Source: Sphaerospermopsis sp. SIO1G1 (lineage in GTDB: Bacteria > Cyanobacteriota > Cyanobacteriia > Cyanobacteriales > Nostocaceae). From it: a DNA stretch of 64,000 nucleotides. The notes beneath the pieces were generated by a model. That model was not told the DNA's origin, made no database searches, and was given only the letters and a program-made list of their open reading frames with translations. Shown here piece after piece: positions 10,244 to 20,889 of this stretch. The position numbers and the translations under genes are program-made. The stretch covers positions 267,265-331,264 of the forward strand of contig JAAHFX010000001.1 in assembly GCA_010672785.1 (NCBI GenBank), in the 5' to 3' direction. Within the stretch, counting starts at the first letter, position 1, and each line of letters begins with the position of its first letter.

Positions 10244-11242
10244 ATGACAAGATTTATTCATGACCAATTTTCAAAACAATATCTGACAGAATTATTTACA
10301 CCTTATGGTCAAATAGAAGTAAGTAAAGATATCACTTCAGAAGTAAGACAAGTTGATATATTTTTTACTTCCACATCTCCAGACAATATAGAACAATTAG
10401 GAATTTTAGGTAAAATGGGGATTTATGCTGCGTCGGTAATATTTGAACCATTCCGTAACGCAGTTAGCAAAAGTGAAATTCGCAGTTGCATGGGTAAACT
10501 ATTTGATATTCATGCAGAAATGGAAAGACAAAATAAACGCAATGATCAGCGAATTAATGAAACCGAACTACCACACTTATGGATATTTACACCCACCGCA
10601 TCAGAAGAAATATTAACAGGTTGTAATGCCACTTTAACAGAAACTTGGGGTCAAGGAGTTTATTTATTGGGAAAAGTCTTCAAAACTGGCATTGTTGTCA
10701 TACATCAATTACCAAATACACCGGAAACACTTTTTTTAAGAGTATTAGGTAGAGGAAAAGTGCAAAGACAAGCAGTGGAAGAATTAGAAGGATTAGCTAA
10801 AAATAATCCGCACCTAGAAAATGTTATAAAATTAGTAAATGATCTCATTGCTATGTTATCCGCACGTCAACAAAAAGAAAAAGATATTGATAGAGATGAT
10901 CAGGAGTTGATTATGAAATTATCAGAAATGTATCAGCAATTATTAGAAGAACTCAAAGAAGAACAACGACAACAAGGAAGAGAAGAAGGACGACAAGAAG
11001 GACGACAAGAAGGACGACAAGAAGGAAAAAAAGAAGGAAAAAAAGAAGGACAACAGGAGGGAGAATTAAGAGAACGTCGCGCTATGGTGGAAAGTATTTT
11101 ACAAGTACGCTTTGGAGAAGTTGATCCACAGTTAGTGCAAATTATTGATCAAGTAACTACCATGTCTAGAGAAGAATTTACTCCTTTGCTGTTAAATTTA
11201 TCTCGTGTAGATTTATTAGCAAGATTTATAAAAGACGACTAA
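10244..11242 (+). CDS. Rpn/PD-(D/E)XK-like nuclease-family protein with EGRQ repeat
   Basis: A 332-residue protein of the cyanobacterial Rpn-like (recombination-promoting nuclease / putative transposase) family. The N-terminal IHDQFSKQYLTELF...EVRQVDIFF pattern matches the usual start of these PD-(D/E)XK proteins. A charged coiled region with tandem EGRQ/EGKK units spans about 245-275, then a conserved C-terminal helical domain (ALL-RFG-type, about 285-330). The repeat is also visible in DNA as GGACGACAAGAA units. It sits between dnaA and dnaN with DnaA-box motifs on both sides, so it appears to be an insertion within the origin region. Catalytic activity is not established. Confidence 0.65.
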   Translation: MTRFIHDQFSKQYLTELFTPYGQIEVSKDITSEVRQVDIFFTSTSPDNIEQLGILGKMGIYAASVIFEPFRNAVSKSEIRSCMGKLFDIHAEMERQNKRNDQRINETELPHLWIFTPTASEEILTGCNATLTETWGQGVYLLGKVFKTGIVVIHQLPNTPETLFLRVLGRGKVQRQAVEELEGLAKNNPHLENVIKLVNDLIAMLSARQQKEKDIDRDDQELIMKLSEMYQQLLEELKEEQRQQGREEGRQEGRQEGRQEGKKEGKKEGQQEGELRERRAMVESILQVRFGEVDPQLVQIIDQVTTMSREEFTPLLLNLSRVDLLARFIKDD

Positions 11243-11342
11243 CCTAATTTTTCCACAGATTTGCCACAGATACTAATTGTCGGTTATTCTTTCCAAAAAT
11301 TTGCTACTATAATCACTTATGAAAAAAACCATACATATATTT
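11243..11342. other. dnaN-proximal DnaA-box region
   Basis: A TTTTCCACA box at 11249-11257 and a one-mismatch TTTGCCACA at 11260-11268 lie between the Rpn-like gene and dnaN. They look like the second half of an origin otherwise located at 9891-10243. Confidence 0.55.
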
Positions 11343-12491
11343 ATGAAATTAGTTTGTTCTCAAAGTGACCTCAGTAGCAATCTTTCCCTAGTCAGTCGTG
11401 CAGTACCGTCTCGGCCTAGTCATCCTATCCTAGCTAACGTTCTCCTCAAAGCAGACGCAGACACCAATCAGGTCAGTTTAACAGCATTTGACCTCAGTTT
11501 GGGTATCCGTACCAGTTTCAGTGCTGAAGTCATCGAAGGAGGAGAAATTGCCCTTCCCGCAAAACTCCTTGTAGATATCACATCCCGTCTTCCTGAAGGG
11601 GAAATTACCCTAGATGACGATTCAGCCGAAAGTAGTGAAGAAAGTATAATTGTTACCTTAAAACCAAAAAGTGGTAAGTATCAAGTCCGGGCGTTGAGTG
11701 CAGAAGAATTCCCCGAATTGCCTGTAATTGAAAGTACAGAAGCGATTCAGTTAAGTGCGGCTATCTTAATTGAAGGTTTAAAAGGCTCATTATTTGCTAC
11801 CAGTACTGATGAAACTAAGCAAGTTCTCACAGGTTTACATTTAACTGTTAAACAAGACACCTTAGAATTTGCAGCTACCGATGGACATCGTTTAGCAGTT
11901 TTAGAAACTACCAATGAGCGCCCTTTAGAAGGAGATGAACAGTTAGAAATCACAGTACCAGCAAGAGCTTTACGGGAATTACAGCGGATGTTAGCTCATA
12001 GTTCGGCTGAAGAAGCAATATCTTTATATTTAGACGAAGGACAAATAGTATTTGCTTGGCAAAATCAACGCTTAACCAGCCGTACTTTAGAAGGACAATA
12101 TCCCGCCTATCAACAATTAATTCCCCGTCAATTTGAGCGCCAAGTGGTATTAGAACGCAAACAATTTATTAGCACTTTAGAACGAATTGCAGTGTTAGCT
12201 GATCAAAAAAATAATATTGTTAAAATCAGCATTAATAATACCAATCAAGAAATTACATTATCCTGCGAAGCTCAAGACGTAGGTAGTGGTACAGAATCTA
12301 TGCCGGCACAAATTTCTGGAGAAGATATAGATATTGCTTTTAATGTTAAATATTTGATGGAAGGATTGAAAGAATTACCTTCTACAGAGATTCAAATGCA
12401 CTTAAATCAAAACTTAACTCCGGTAATTTTTACTCCTTTAGGTGGTTTAAAGATGACATATTTAGCTATGCCTGTGCAGTTAAGAAGTTAG
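11343..12491 (+). CDS. dnaN: DNA polymerase III beta sliding clamp
   Basis: Ring-forming processivity clamp of the replicative polymerase. Three clamp domains make up about 382 residues, ending in the conserved YLAMPVQLRS. I chose ATG 11343 because cyanobacterial DnaN begins MKLVCSQSDL; an in-frame ATG 24 bases upstream (11319) would add eight unlikely residues. Neither start has a clear ribosome-binding site. Gene order dnaA-dnaN is conserved but interrupted here by the Rpn-like gene. Confidence 0.95.
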   Translation: MKLVCSQSDLSSNLSLVSRAVPSRPSHPILANVLLKADADTNQVSLTAFDLSLGIRTSFSAEVIEGGEIALPAKLLVDITSRLPEGEITLDDDSAESSEESIIVTLKPKSGKYQVRALSAEEFPELPVIESTEAIQLSAAILIEGLKGSLFATSTDETKQVLTGLHLTVKQDTLEFAATDGHRLAVLETTNERPLEGDEQLEITVPARALRELQRMLAHSSAEEAISLYLDEGQIVFAWQNQRLTSRTLEGQYPAYQQLIPRQFERQVVLERKQFISTLERIAVLADQKNNIVKISINNTNQEITLSCEAQDVGSGTESMPAQISGEDIDIAFNVKYLMEGLKELPSTEIQMHLNQNLTPVIFTPLGGLKMTYLAMPVQLRS

Positions 12492-12880
12492 CATGGTAGA
12501 CTGTTGTGCATTTAATTTGTATAAATCTGGCGGGCAAGATGCCCACCCCACAAGATTTTAGGGTTTGCAGCAAAAAGTCTTGTCGTGGAGGATCAGAGGC
12601 AGGGTGCAGGGTGCGGGGAGCAGGGAGAGAACTGAAAAACTGTACATTTAGACTTTAAACTTTCAAGAAATTTTGGGATAACAAACATTCAAAACTCTTA
12701 CCTGTTCCCTAGTCTCCACAGATAACTTTTTGCTGCAAACCCTAATTATCAGTTATCAGTTATCAGTTATCAGTTATCAGTTTTCAGTTATCAGTTATCA
12801 GTTTTCAGTTTTCAGTTTTCAGTTTTCAGTTATCACTGTTTACTGTTTACTGTTCACTGTTTACTGTTCACTATTCACTA
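12492..12880. other. Repeat-filled intergenic region
   Basis: No gene seen. It contains the GGCGGGCAAGATGCCC hairpin repeat (12529-12555), a run of 'gcaggg' units near 12597-12625, and a long heptamer array from about 12745. Confidence 0.6.
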
Positions 12881-12883
12881 TCA
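12745..12883. repeat. Heptamer array overlapping the end of the downstream gene
   Basis: About 19 units of TCAGTTA/TCAGTTT followed by TTTACTG/TTCACTG. The array runs up to the stop codon (12881-12883) of the guanylyltransferase gene on the minus strand. Confidence 0.85.
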
Positions 12884-15406
12884 AACTTCAGCGAAATTTT
12901 CTTGTTCTTGTTCCACAAAAGTTTGTACACGGTGACGATAATTCCTCAAACTATTATCAACCCAATCGCGATCGCTACTATTAGCAAATAAATGTACCAA
13001 AGGTTCACTAGCATCAGGTAAAACCAGTAGCCAATTATCATCATAGGGTTGGCAAATTTTTACCCCATCAATTAGTTCCAAATTTTGGGCTGGATGAGTT
13101 TCCACTAAATAACGCATTAATGCTCCCTTAGCAGTCCAAGGACAACGGACAGTATGACTTTTATGAATTACACGGGGTAATTCAGCCCGCACAGCTGTAA
13201 GCGATCGCTCTTGAATAGTCAGCATTTCAATTAACTTAGCGATGCAAAACATGGAATCAAACCCTGGATGTAAATCAGGGAAAATAAAACCAGTTTCTCC
13301 ACTACCACCTAAAACTACATTAGGATTTTTCTGGGCGGCTTCCATTAAAGCTGTGGGGTTAGCTTTGGTTCTAATAACTCTACCATCATGACGACGGGCT
13401 ACTTGTTCTACTGCACTGGAAGCGTGAACAGGAACAACTACTGAACCTCTAGGATTGGCAGTTAGCATCATTTCTACCATCAAAGCTGTGAGCATTTCTC
13501 CTCGAATTGGGTAGCCAGACTCATCCACTAATATTAATTGTTCTCCGTTAGCGGATACTTGTACGCCAAAGTTAGCCTTTACTGCTTCTACTACATGACC
13601 TAGTTGAGTCAGCAAGGCTTCCCTGGTAGTATTATTCATGGCAGTTTTATTGACACTAGCATTCAAAACCACTGCATCAGCCCCAAATTTATCTAACATC
13701 TGTGGTAAAACAGCCCCAGATACTGCGTACAAATAGTCAATCACAACTTTAGCCCGACTATTCCGCAAGGTTTCCACATTCAGTAATTTTTCAAAGGCCT
13801 TGCAATAACTGTCAATCATTTGCGTTGGGTAAACCACATTACCAATTTCATGACTTTGCGCCCTCCGCATATCTTCTTTAAAATAAGCCCCTTCTATTTT
13901 CTTTTCCTGGGCTTTGGTGATGTTTATTCCCATCCCATCCATGAATTCAATCAAAATATAATCAGCCCGATCTGGATGTACCCGGACATGAATACCTCCA
14001 GCTACCCCCAAGGTGGGAATAACTGTTCTCGTGATGGGAATGGCTGTGGAATCAAGATTTTGAACATCTACACCTACAGACATTAACCCAGCTATTAAGG
14101 ATCTAGTGATCATTCTGGAGACATTGCGTTGATCACGAGAAACACTAACTTGAGAATCTGGTTTTAAGGTTGAACCATAGGCCGAGCCTAACTTGACTGC
14201 AAATTCTGGACTAATATCAATATTAGCTAACCCTTGTACTCCCCGTTGACCAAATAAGTTTCTTTGAGCGGTGTTTCCCCAAATCAGATTCAGGTTTAAA
14301 ACTGCACCAGATTCGATTTTTTTGCTAGGCCAAACTCTCACACTGGGGCTAATTTGTGCCTCTTCTCCCACTGTAGATAATGAACCCACCACCGCAGCTT
14401 CTAATACATGAGCGCGACGATCTACCCTTGTACCACGGGAAATAACACAAGCAGATAATTCGGCTTCATCACCAATTATTGCCCCATTCCAAACAATGGG
14501 TCGTTTTAAGTTTGCATCTGCACCAATGGTGACGTTATCACCAATAATTGTTCCATCTTCTATATGTACTCTTGCCCCAATGCGGCAGTTATCACCAATA
14601 ATGGCAGGAGTTTCAATTTTGGCACTTGGATCAATATACGTATTTTGCCCTACCCATATTCCAGGGGAAATCTCTTGATATGCACATTTGAGTTTGACTT
14701 TTCTTGCTAACGCATCATACTGTGCTTCCCGATAAGCATCTAAATGACCGACATCACACCAGTACCCTTGGGCAATATAACCATAGATTGGTTCATTTCT
14801 GGCCAATAACAAGGGAAATAAATCTTTAGAAAAATCGGATTCTATGTTTTCTGGTAGATATTGTAAAACTTCTGGTTCTAATATATATGTTCCTGTATTC
14901 ACAGTGTCGGAAAAAATTTCGCTGGTAGCAGGTTTTTCTAAAAATCTTTTGATATGTCCATCTTCATCTGTAATCACTACTCCAAATTCGATGGGGTTGG
15001 GAACACGGGTTAAAATTAAAGTAGCTTGAGATTTTTTTTGTTTATGAAATTGAATGGCGGCTGTCAGGTCAAAATCTGTAATGCTATCACCACTAATTAC
15101 TAAAAAGGTTTCATCTAAAAGTTCAGTAATATTTTTAACACAGCCTGCCGTGCCTAAAGGTTGATCTTCTTCTATAGAATATGTCATCTGTACGCCAAAA
15201 TCACTTCCATCTTGGAAATAATCTCGTAATACATCTGGCAAGTAGTGTAATGTAGCAATTACTTCTGTGATGTGATGTTTTTTGAGAAGATTAATAATAT
15301 GTTCGGCGATGGGTCGGTTTAAAATTGGTACCATCGGTTTTGGTAGATCACAAGTTAAAGGACGTAATCTTGTCCCTGAACCACCTGCCATTAATACTGC
15401 ACGCAT
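12881..15406 (-). CDS. Mannose-1-phosphate guanylyltransferase / phosphomannomutase-like fusion
   Basis: An 841-residue fusion typical of cyanobacteria. Residues 1-230 are a nucleotidyltransferase ([13 protein letters not shown] signature; GDSITDFD metal site near 106-113; FLEKP). Residues ~245-380 are left-handed beta-helix hexapeptide repeats. Residues ~385-841 are phosphohexomutase-like. It is expected to make a GDP-sugar for polysaccharide synthesis. In the mutase part the catalytic serine loop (normally TASHNP) is replaced by RVHPDRAD (475-482) and the metal loop DGDADR by SANGEQ (618-623), so the mutase reaction is probably lost. A UDP-glucose pyrophosphorylase function is an alternative for the first domain. 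ATG start after AGGAGG. Confidence 0.85.
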   Translation of the reverse strand: MRAVLMAGGSGTRLRPLTCDLPKPMVPILNRPIAEHIINLLKKHHITEVIATLHYLPDVLRDYFQDGSDFGVQMTYSIEEDQPLGTAGCVKNITELLDETFLVISGDSITDFDLTAAIQFHKQKKSQATLILTRVPNPIEFGVVITDEDGHIKRFLEKPATSEIFSDTVNTGTYILEPEVLQYLPENIESDFSKDLFPLLLARNEPIYGYIAQGYWCDVGHLDAYREAQYDALARKVKLKCAYQEISPGIWVGQNTYIDPSAKIETPAIIGDNCRIGARVHIEDGTIIGDNVTIGADANLKRPIVWNGAIIGDEAELSACVISRGTRVDRRAHVLEAAVVGSLSTVGEEAQISPSVRVWPSKKIESGAVLNLNLIWGNTAQRNLFGQRGVQGLANIDISPEFAVKLGSAYGSTLKPDSQVSVSRDQRNVSRMITRSLIAGLMSVGVDVQNLDSTAIPITRTVIPTLGVAGGIHVRVHPDRADYILIEFMDGMGINITKAQEKKIEGAYFKEDMRRAQSHEIGNVVYPTQMIDSYCKAFEKLLNVETLRNSRAKVVIDYLYAVSGAVLPQMLDKFGADAVVLNASVNKTAMNNTTREALLTQLGHVVEAVKANFGVQVSANGEQLILVDESGYPIRGEMLTALMVEMMLTANPRGSVVVPVHASSAVEQVARRHDGRVIRTKANPTALMEAAQKNPNVVLGGSGETGFIFPDLHPGFDSMFCIAKLIEMLTIQERSLTAVRAELPRVIHKSHTVRCPWTAKGALMRYLVETHPAQNLELIDGVKICQPYDDNWLLVLPDASEPLVHLFANSSDRDWVDNSLRNYRHRVQTFVEQEQENFAEV

Positions 15407-16000
15407 AAATCCTCCTATTTGCAGCCATAGCTACATTTAGATTAGTGATAAAATTTGCTTTTTCTTGTTTTAGTTTCATAAAAATTTTCATATTTAATCA
15501 ACTTTTACAAGAAATATCTGTAAATAATTAAGTAATTTTACTTACTTGGCTAACTATTTTGTTGTTATGCTTATTAGCTGTTACATTCATCATATTTGTG
15601 GTTGCATAAGAATTGTAATATTGGTGAATGATTGACTGCTTATTACTCATGTTAATTTATGTTTATAGAACTCATTTGGTGCTGTTTCCAGGTGCAAAAA
15701 TATCAGCAGTACAGGTAAAATAGGTCTACATGGGAGGTTTTTAACGTTATTGATTTGTAATTTTTAGTTGTTTTTGCGCTGACATTGTTACTTATTTTTA
15801 GCTATTAACAAGATGGAATATGTTACAACGGGAGAATAACTAAAATTTGTAGCAATTTAGTTTTTTGCTCATACACCTATTTTCTATCTATAAGCTAATC
15901 AGCTTTTTTACTTACGTCATGTGTGTTTATGGACTAATTTATCTTGATTTTCTGTAATTCTAACTAAAATTCTCTGCTTTGACTAAAGGAGTTAATACCA
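15407..16000. promoter_or_regulatory. Long divergent intergenic region
   Basis: About 590 bp, AT-rich, between two divergently read genes. I see no repeat, RNA gene or clear promoter motif. The length suggests regulatory sequence for the flanking genes, which is inference only. Confidence 0.25.
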
Positions 16001-16186
16001 ATGTCAGTTATTTTTTTTTGTTTAACAGTAAGTTATATTGTTGGTGCTTGGAAGTTTTGGTCTGGTTTTAGGAAAACTCATTTTCAGCAAACCTTACCTA
16101 ATCGTATTGGTTTTAGTATACTATGGCCAATTTTATTTGTTACTAATTCATCCTATCGCCGCAATTTTAGAAGGGCGCTGAGATAA
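16001..16186 (+). CDS. Small membrane protein, unknown
   Basis: A 61-residue protein. An AAAGGAG ribosome-binding site lies about 10 bases before the ATG, which supports real translation. Two hydrophobic stretches (about 1-20 and 34-48) flank a basic loop, and the C-terminus is Arg-rich (SSYRRNFRRALR), so the tail is probably cytoplasmic. I do not recognise a named family; it looks like a small conserved cyanobacterial hypothetical. Confidence 0.6.
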   Translation: MSVIFFCLTVSYIVGAWKFWSGFRKTHFQQTLPNRIGFSILWPILFVTNSSYRRNFRRALR

Positions 16187-16188
16187 TA

Positions 16189-16290
16189 ATTCGTAATGCT
16201 CCTTTCAGGAGAGCTACGCTTACGTAATGCTCCTTTCAGGAGAGCTATGCTTACGTAATTCGTAATTTTAGTTTAATTACAAATTATGAA
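16189..16290. repeat. CTCCTTTCAGGAGAGCTA repeat pair
   Basis: Two tandem ~34-bp copies (first around 16193, second around 16226) containing the small inverted repeat CTCCTTTCAGGAG, embedded in 'cgtaatt' flanks. Related copies are at about 58388-58475. Confidence 0.75.
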
Positions 16291-16300
16291 TTACGCTTGA

Positions 16301-16570
16301 CTAAAAAGCCTGAATCCACTCTTTAATAGAATATTCTGTCCAAATGCCGTTTTGCCAGTAAGGATCAGCTTCTACTAACTGACGAACGGTTTTTTCGTCT
16401 TCTGCTTCATAAATTCCGAAAACTTTAGTTGCATCTTTGGTTGGGCCAAGGGTAATTAAAATTCCTGCTTCTTTTTGTTTTGCTAAACCTTCTAAATGTG
16501 CTTGACGATGGGGTTCACGTTTGGTTAAAACGTCTTCGCAGTAGCTACCCCACATTACGTATTTTGCCAT
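16301..16570 (-). CDS. YciI family protein
   Basis: An 89-residue protein of the YCII-related fold (ferredoxin-like barrel). It shows the usual YciI layout: MAKYVMWGSYCED start, R-HRQAHLEGLAKQKEAG helix, FGIYEAEDE, then the conserved ADPYWQNGIW motif with the Asp of the putative active site. The biochemical role of the family is not settled. Monocistronic. Confidence 0.85.
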   Translation of the reverse strand: MAKYVMWGSYCEDVLTKREPHRQAHLEGLAKQKEAGILITLGPTKDATKVFGIYEAEDEKTVRQLVEADPYWQNGIWTEYSIKEWIQAF

Positions 16571-16712
16571 GATGTTTTGATTTTGAGATTGGTTAAAGAG
16601 TTATTTTATAGGGATTGTGAATTGTAGTCAATTATGATGATAAATGGAATTTAAAATATTATAAGATAGAGATTTATGAGATGAGTCTCAAGTATTTCAG
16701 GAGAAAACCATC

Positions 16713-17252
16713 ATGTCTTTAACAGTGAAAGAACTTGAAGAAATACAAATAGCATATCCAGAATATCGTACCGAATTAGTAGATGGGAATATTATTATTA
16801 TGAGTCCTTCAGGTTATGAATCAGAAGAAGTAGGAACAGAGTTTGCATCTTTATTAAGAAACTGGGTTAGGCCACGTAAATTAGGGCGTGTAGTAGGTTC
16901 TAGTGCGGGTTTTAAGCTACCAAATTCTGATTTACGAGCGCCTGATGTTTCTTTTGTGCGTGCGGAAAGATTGAAAACATCAACGGAAGATTATGCAGAA
17001 TTAGTTCCTGATTTGGTAGTGGAGGTAAAATCTAAAACTGATTCTCTAGATAAACTCAGAGATAAGATTCAAGAATTTATTAATTTAGGTTCACAGGTGG
17101 GAATTTTGATTAATCCTAAAACTAGAATATTAGAAGTTTCTCGTAGTGGTGAAAACATAATTTTCAAAGATGGTGATATTTTGACACTTCCTGATTTATT
17201 ACCTGGTTTTAAAGTGGTAATTTCAGAAATTTGGCCTCCTGTTTTTGAGTAG
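16713..17252 (+). CDS. Uma2 family endonuclease-like protein (DUF820)
   Basis: A 179-residue PD-(D/E)XK-fold protein abundant in cyanobacteria. The nuclease core is visible: Glu21 (ELVDGNI), Asp78 (RAPDVSFV), and Glu104-x-Lys106 (VVEVKSKTD). The active-site set is intact. CAGGAG lies about 10 bases before the ATG. The biological role of Uma2 proteins is unknown; they are often found in mobile or conflict-rich regions. Here it sits beside a HicBA-like pair. Confidence 0.88.
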   Translation: MSLTVKELEEIQIAYPEYRTELVDGNIIIMSPSGYESEEVGTEFASLLRNWVRPRKLGRVVGSSAGFKLPNSDLRAPDVSFVRAERLKTSTEDYAELVPDLVVEVKSKTDSLDKLRDKIQEFINLGSQVGILINPKTRILEVSRSGENIIFKDGDILTLPDLLPGFKVVISEIWPPVFE

Positions 17253-17310
17253 ATTTGATATGGAGATAGTAGTTGAAAATAATTGGTAATTTAAAACCCA
17301 AAATTTCTTG

Positions 17311-17511
17311 TCATTTATTTTGCCATTTAGTAAAAGGTATTCCTAAATCTTTACAAATCTTTTTAGCCAGAATATCATCAATCTCTTGATGTCGAGGAAT
17401 AGCTGATCTCCTATTTTGATGAGGATTCCACCACCAAGAATGTCGAGAACCTTCACGAACTAACTCACAACCATACTCCTGTAAATGGCGTAATAAATCT
17501 CCCCGTTTCAT
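17311..17511 (-). CDS. HicA-like type II toxin
   Basis: A 66-residue protein of the YcfA/HicA mRNA-interferase family (double-stranded RNA-binding fold). The N-terminus MKRGDLLRHLQEYGCELVRE and the GSRHSWW motif with the catalytic His are family hallmarks, followed by IPRHQEID and a terminal helix. Its ATG overlaps the end of the HicB-like gene by four bases (ATGA), so the two are co-translated, antitoxin first. Confidence 0.88.
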   Translation of the reverse strand: MKRGDLLRHLQEYGCELVREGSRHSWWWNPHQNRRSAIPRHQEIDDILAKKICKDLGIPFTKWQNK

Positions 17512-17711
17512 AGTGCGATCGCTTCCTCAACATAGTCACTACCCGCAGCTTCTATAGCATCTTGGCGGTTAAATTCTAGTGCTTCTAAAAGTGTAATGCG
17601 TAAACTTTCTAATAATTCTTCTCGTGTTGATTCTTGACAATTTACACCTGGAATTTCTTCAATCCAACCCAACCACCAATCTCCAGATTGTTTAATGACT
17701 GCTGTATACAA
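17508..17711 (-). CDS. HicB-like antitoxin
   Basis: A 67-residue partner of the HicA-like toxin, with the degraded RNase H-like HicB N-domain (GWIEEIPGVNCQESTREELLESL). No separate DNA-binding domain is present, so autoregulation may need another factor. The start is TTG at 17711, supported by AAGGAG eight bases upstream. Confidence 0.85.
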   Translation of the reverse strand: MYTAVIKQSGDWWLGWIEEIPGVNCQESTREELLESLRITLLEALEFNRQDAIEAAGSDYVEEAIAL

Positions 17712-17878
17712 AATCTTTACTCCTTAGTTGTATTGATTGTATTAGTTGTTTAATATCTATCATAACAATAATAATAATGGACAGGATCATAAAAAGGTAG
17801 GGTATCTTATCAATCAAAGAAATCGGCAATCAGTAAATATAAAGATACTACCAATTACCAATTTCCATGATCTAAGAA

Positions 17879-20314
17879 TTAACTTCTCAAACTCACACCA
17901 AACTTCTCTACTAAAGCTTCCCGAACTTTATTATGAACAGGTTCAACTTCATTGTCAGTGAGAGTGCGATCGCCAGCACGATAAACTAAACGAAAAGCTA
18001 AACTTCTTTGTCCATCAGGGACATTTTCACCTAGGTATTCATCAAAAACTTCTACATATTCCAACAAACTTTTCCCGGTTTTAGTAATTACCTTTTCAAT
18101 TTCTGCAACTGTTAAATTTACAGGTGCAAAGAAAGCAATGTCTCGATCACTTGCTGGATAGGTAGAATAAACTTTGAATTTGGAAATAATTAAATCATCA
18201 TTATCCAAAACATCTAACAAAGTATCCAAGCTTATTTGGAATACATAAACTGCATCGGGTAAATCTTTTTCCTGTCTTAATTGGGGATGAACTTGACCGA
18301 AAGTTCCTAATCTATTACCACCCAACCATAAGGAAGCAGTTCTACCAGGATGTAAACGTGGATCTCTATTTTCTGGTTGGAATTCTACTTCTAAATCAAA
18401 TTGAGCAAAAACATTTTCTAAAATACCTTTAGCTTCAAACCATGTCATTGGTTTTTCTCGTCCACTCCGAGACCATTTACCAATACTAGCATCACCACCC
18501 ATGATACCAGCTAACATTTCCGCCTCTTCTAAACCGTCTTCTTCTTGCCAGAAAATGCGCCCGATTTCAAAACCATTTAATGGGCCATTTCCCTGTTCTA
18601 GATTATATTGAAAAGCATCTATTAATCCGGCAATTAAATCTGTTCGTAAAGCTGAATATTCTGCCAGTAATGGGTTACTTAAACTAATCTGTCTATTTTC
18701 ACCTGGTTTAACTAAAGAATACTGGATTAATTCTGTTAACCCTTCAGCACGCAGATATGCTCTAATTTTTCTCAGTAATTCTTGATCTAAAGGTAAATAA
18801 CCGGGTTCGGTTTTTTCTGGTAAGGTATCAACGAAATTATCATAACCATAAAGACGGGCAATTTCTTCAATTAAATCTATTTCCCGCTCTAAATCTCGAT
18901 AACGGTAAGATGGTACTTTGACTGTCCAAGTCCGGTCATTATTATCAGTTAATTCACATCCTAAAGCAGTGAGAATTTTCTCTACATCTACTGGTTGTAG
19001 TTCTCCTACTTCTAGTCCTAAATCTATAGGCCCTAAGACATCATTCAGTCTATTTAATCTGAGTAAAATTGAATGTGTCCAGGTGTGAGGATCAGGTCGT
19101 GTATCAGTAATTTGTTGTTGAACAATTACTCCATTTGCTAATTCTTGAATTAGGGATAAAGCTCGGTTACAAGCTGTTTCTAATTCTGCCCGATTTACTC
19201 CTCGTTCATATCTTCCAGAAGATTCACTTCTTAATCCTGCACTACGAGAAGAACGACGAATAGGCACAGAATCAAATAATGCTGCTTCTAACACTAAACT
19301 GGTTGTAGTTTCATCAACTTCTGTTTCTTCTCCACCCATGACTCCTGCTAAAGCTACGGGTTGATTATTAGTGGTAATTAATAAATTTTGGGTAGATAAA
19401 TTACGGGTTTGTCCATCTAAGGTTTTCAGCTTTTCTCCTGTTTCTGCAAAGCGGACACCAATGGTTAAGTTATCATTACCAGCAACAGATGTTAACTTGG
19501 ATTTGTCAAATGCGTGTAATGGTTGTCCCCATTCTAATAATACATAATTAGTGATGTCTACGACATTATTAATAGGACGTATTCCCGCCGCATTTAACTT
19601 TTGTTGTAACCATTCAGGAGCAGGGGCAATTTTTACCTGTTCTACCACAGTTCCAATATAAGCTGGACAAGCATGATTTTCAGAAATTTTTAAACTTAAA
19701 TTCCCGGTTTCTTGGTTGACTGTTATTGCTGGAGGTTGAGGAAGAGATAATTTTCCACCTGTTAAAGCTGCAACTTCCCTAGCAATACCTACTAAAGATA
19801 AAGCATCTGCACGATTAGCTGTAGCGGTGACATCTAAAACTACATCGTCTAAACCCAAAAATGGACGTACATCGCTACCTATTGTGAGGTTTTCTTGGGT
19901 AAAAATATGAATACCATCTACATCGGTGGGTAAACCCAATTCTTTTAAGGAACATATCATTCCATTTGAGGGTATTCCTCTGAGTTTGGTGGGTTTAATT
20001 TTTAGGTCTATGTTAGGTAGGTAAGTACCTTTGGTTGCTACAGGTACATAAATATCTGCGCGGACATTTGATGCACCACAGACGATATTTAAAGTTTCTT
20101 CAGCTCCAACATCTACTGTACAGACACTGAGTTTATCGGCGTTGGGGTGCTGTTCCCGTTGTAGCACTTTACCAATCACAACGCCATTAGCCCAAGTGCG
20201 GCGATCTTCTATATCTTCGACCTCAAACCCTGCCATTGTCAAGGTTTCAGCTAATTCTTCTGGAGTTTGTTTGATTTCTACGAGTTCCCGTAACCAATTG
20301 AAAGAGATACGCAT
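17879..20314 (-). CDS. pheT: Phenylalanyl-tRNA synthetase beta subunit
   Basis: Cytoplasmic aminoacyl-tRNA synthetase subunit, 811 residues, normal length. The domain order is an EMAP-like tRNA-binding domain (~40-150), B3/B4 editing domain (~210-390), B5 domain (~410-490), a catalytic-like core, and a C-terminal FDX-ACB anticodon-binding domain (~715-811, [11 protein letters not shown]...[13 protein letters not shown]). pheS is not adjacent, as is common in cyanobacteria. Monocistronic. Confidence 0.96.
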   Translation of the reverse strand: MRISFNWLRELVEIKQTPEELAETLTMAGFEVEDIEDRRTWANGVVIGKVLQREQHPNADKLSVCTVDVGAEETLNIVCGASNVRADIYVPVATKGTYLPNIDLKIKPTKLRGIPSNGMICSLKELGLPTDVDGIHIFTQENLTIGSDVRPFLGLDDVVLDVTATANRADALSLVGIAREVAALTGGKLSLPQPPAITVNQETGNLSLKISENHACPAYIGTVVEQVKIAPAPEWLQQKLNAAGIRPINNVVDITNYVLLEWGQPLHAFDKSKLTSVAGNDNLTIGVRFAETGEKLKTLDGQTRNLSTQNLLITTNNQPVALAGVMGGEETEVDETTTSLVLEAALFDSVPIRRSSRSAGLRSESSGRYERGVNRAELETACNRALSLIQELANGVIVQQQITDTRPDPHTWTHSILLRLNRLNDVLGPIDLGLEVGELQPVDVEKILTALGCELTDNNDRTWTVKVPSYRYRDLEREIDLIEEIARLYGYDNFVDTLPEKTEPGYLPLDQELLRKIRAYLRAEGLTELIQYSLVKPGENRQISLSNPLLAEYSALRTDLIAGLIDAFQYNLEQGNGPLNGFEIGRIFWQEEDGLEEAEMLAGIMGGDASIGKWSRSGREKPMTWFEAKGILENVFAQFDLEVEFQPENRDPRLHPGRTASLWLGGNRLGTFGQVHPQLRQEKDLPDAVYVFQISLDTLLDVLDNDDLIISKFKVYSTYPASDRDIAFFAPVNLTVAEIEKVITKTGKSLLEYVEVFDEYLGENVPDGQRSLAFRLVYRAGDRTLTDNEVEPVHNKVREALVEKFGVSLRS

Positions 20315-20563
20315 TGAGTTGTCGTTGTGTTTGAATTTGTATTTTGCTTTTATTTTATAATAATCATTTTTGGAATCCTTATTTACGGTATTGAGGAATT
20401 TTGATGTTCACACAACTGATTACATAGAATAAGTATGTATTCATTTTGATTGAATGATTAGTTATGCTGAATAATTCCAGTTTTACCGAACAATTGTGGT
20501 CTCAAGTCTGCCATTTTCATGATATGGAAAAAGAAGAATATTCTTTATTTACAGCCTCTTGCT

Positions 20564-20728
20564 TCAGCTAGAGGTATTGATAACTGATAACTGATAATTG
20601 ATAGTATAAACCCACTCATAATTAATATCTATTGCTAAGAATTTACTTGAGTGTTCAATAGCTTGATTAGTAAAAATATGGGGTGCAAAGTTGGGATCAA
20701 ATTCCCCAATTATGGCGATATTATTCAT
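20564..20728 (-). pseudogene. 5' remnant of a CTP-synthase-C-terminal-related (GATase-like) gene
   Basis: A 54-codon frame whose first ~43 residues (MNNIAIIGEFDPNFAPHIF..., then AIEHSSKFLAIDINYEW) look like the start of the CTP synthase C-terminal region-related amidotransferase-like family, usually over 200 residues. The frame then runs into heptamer repeat sequence and stops. I read it as a gene truncated by repeat-mediated rearrangement. Family assignment is from memory of the N-terminal pattern. Confidence 0.45.
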
Positions 20729-20798
20729 GTGATAATTTTACCTTTAAGTAGTCAGTCGTGTAAAATAAATTTTATATTTAGGAGAGGTAACAGGTAAC

Positions 20799-20889
20799 AG
20801 AACTTACGCAGAAGTTAGGAAAGAATGAACCACGAAGGACGCAAAGGTCACGAAGCTAATAATATTTAATAGATATTTTGCGTAATTAT
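20799..20889. repeat. MITE-like element copy
   Basis: Starts AGAACTTACGCA and ends TGCGTAATT, with the 'accacgaagga' core also seen at 1890-1982 and 53743-53968. The right end is diverged. Confidence 0.65.

Noticed and set aside
20464..20571. 35-codon plus-strand frame starting MLNNSSFTEQLW
   Set aside because: No ribosome-binding site and ends in the remnant region; may be a fragment but cannot be supported.
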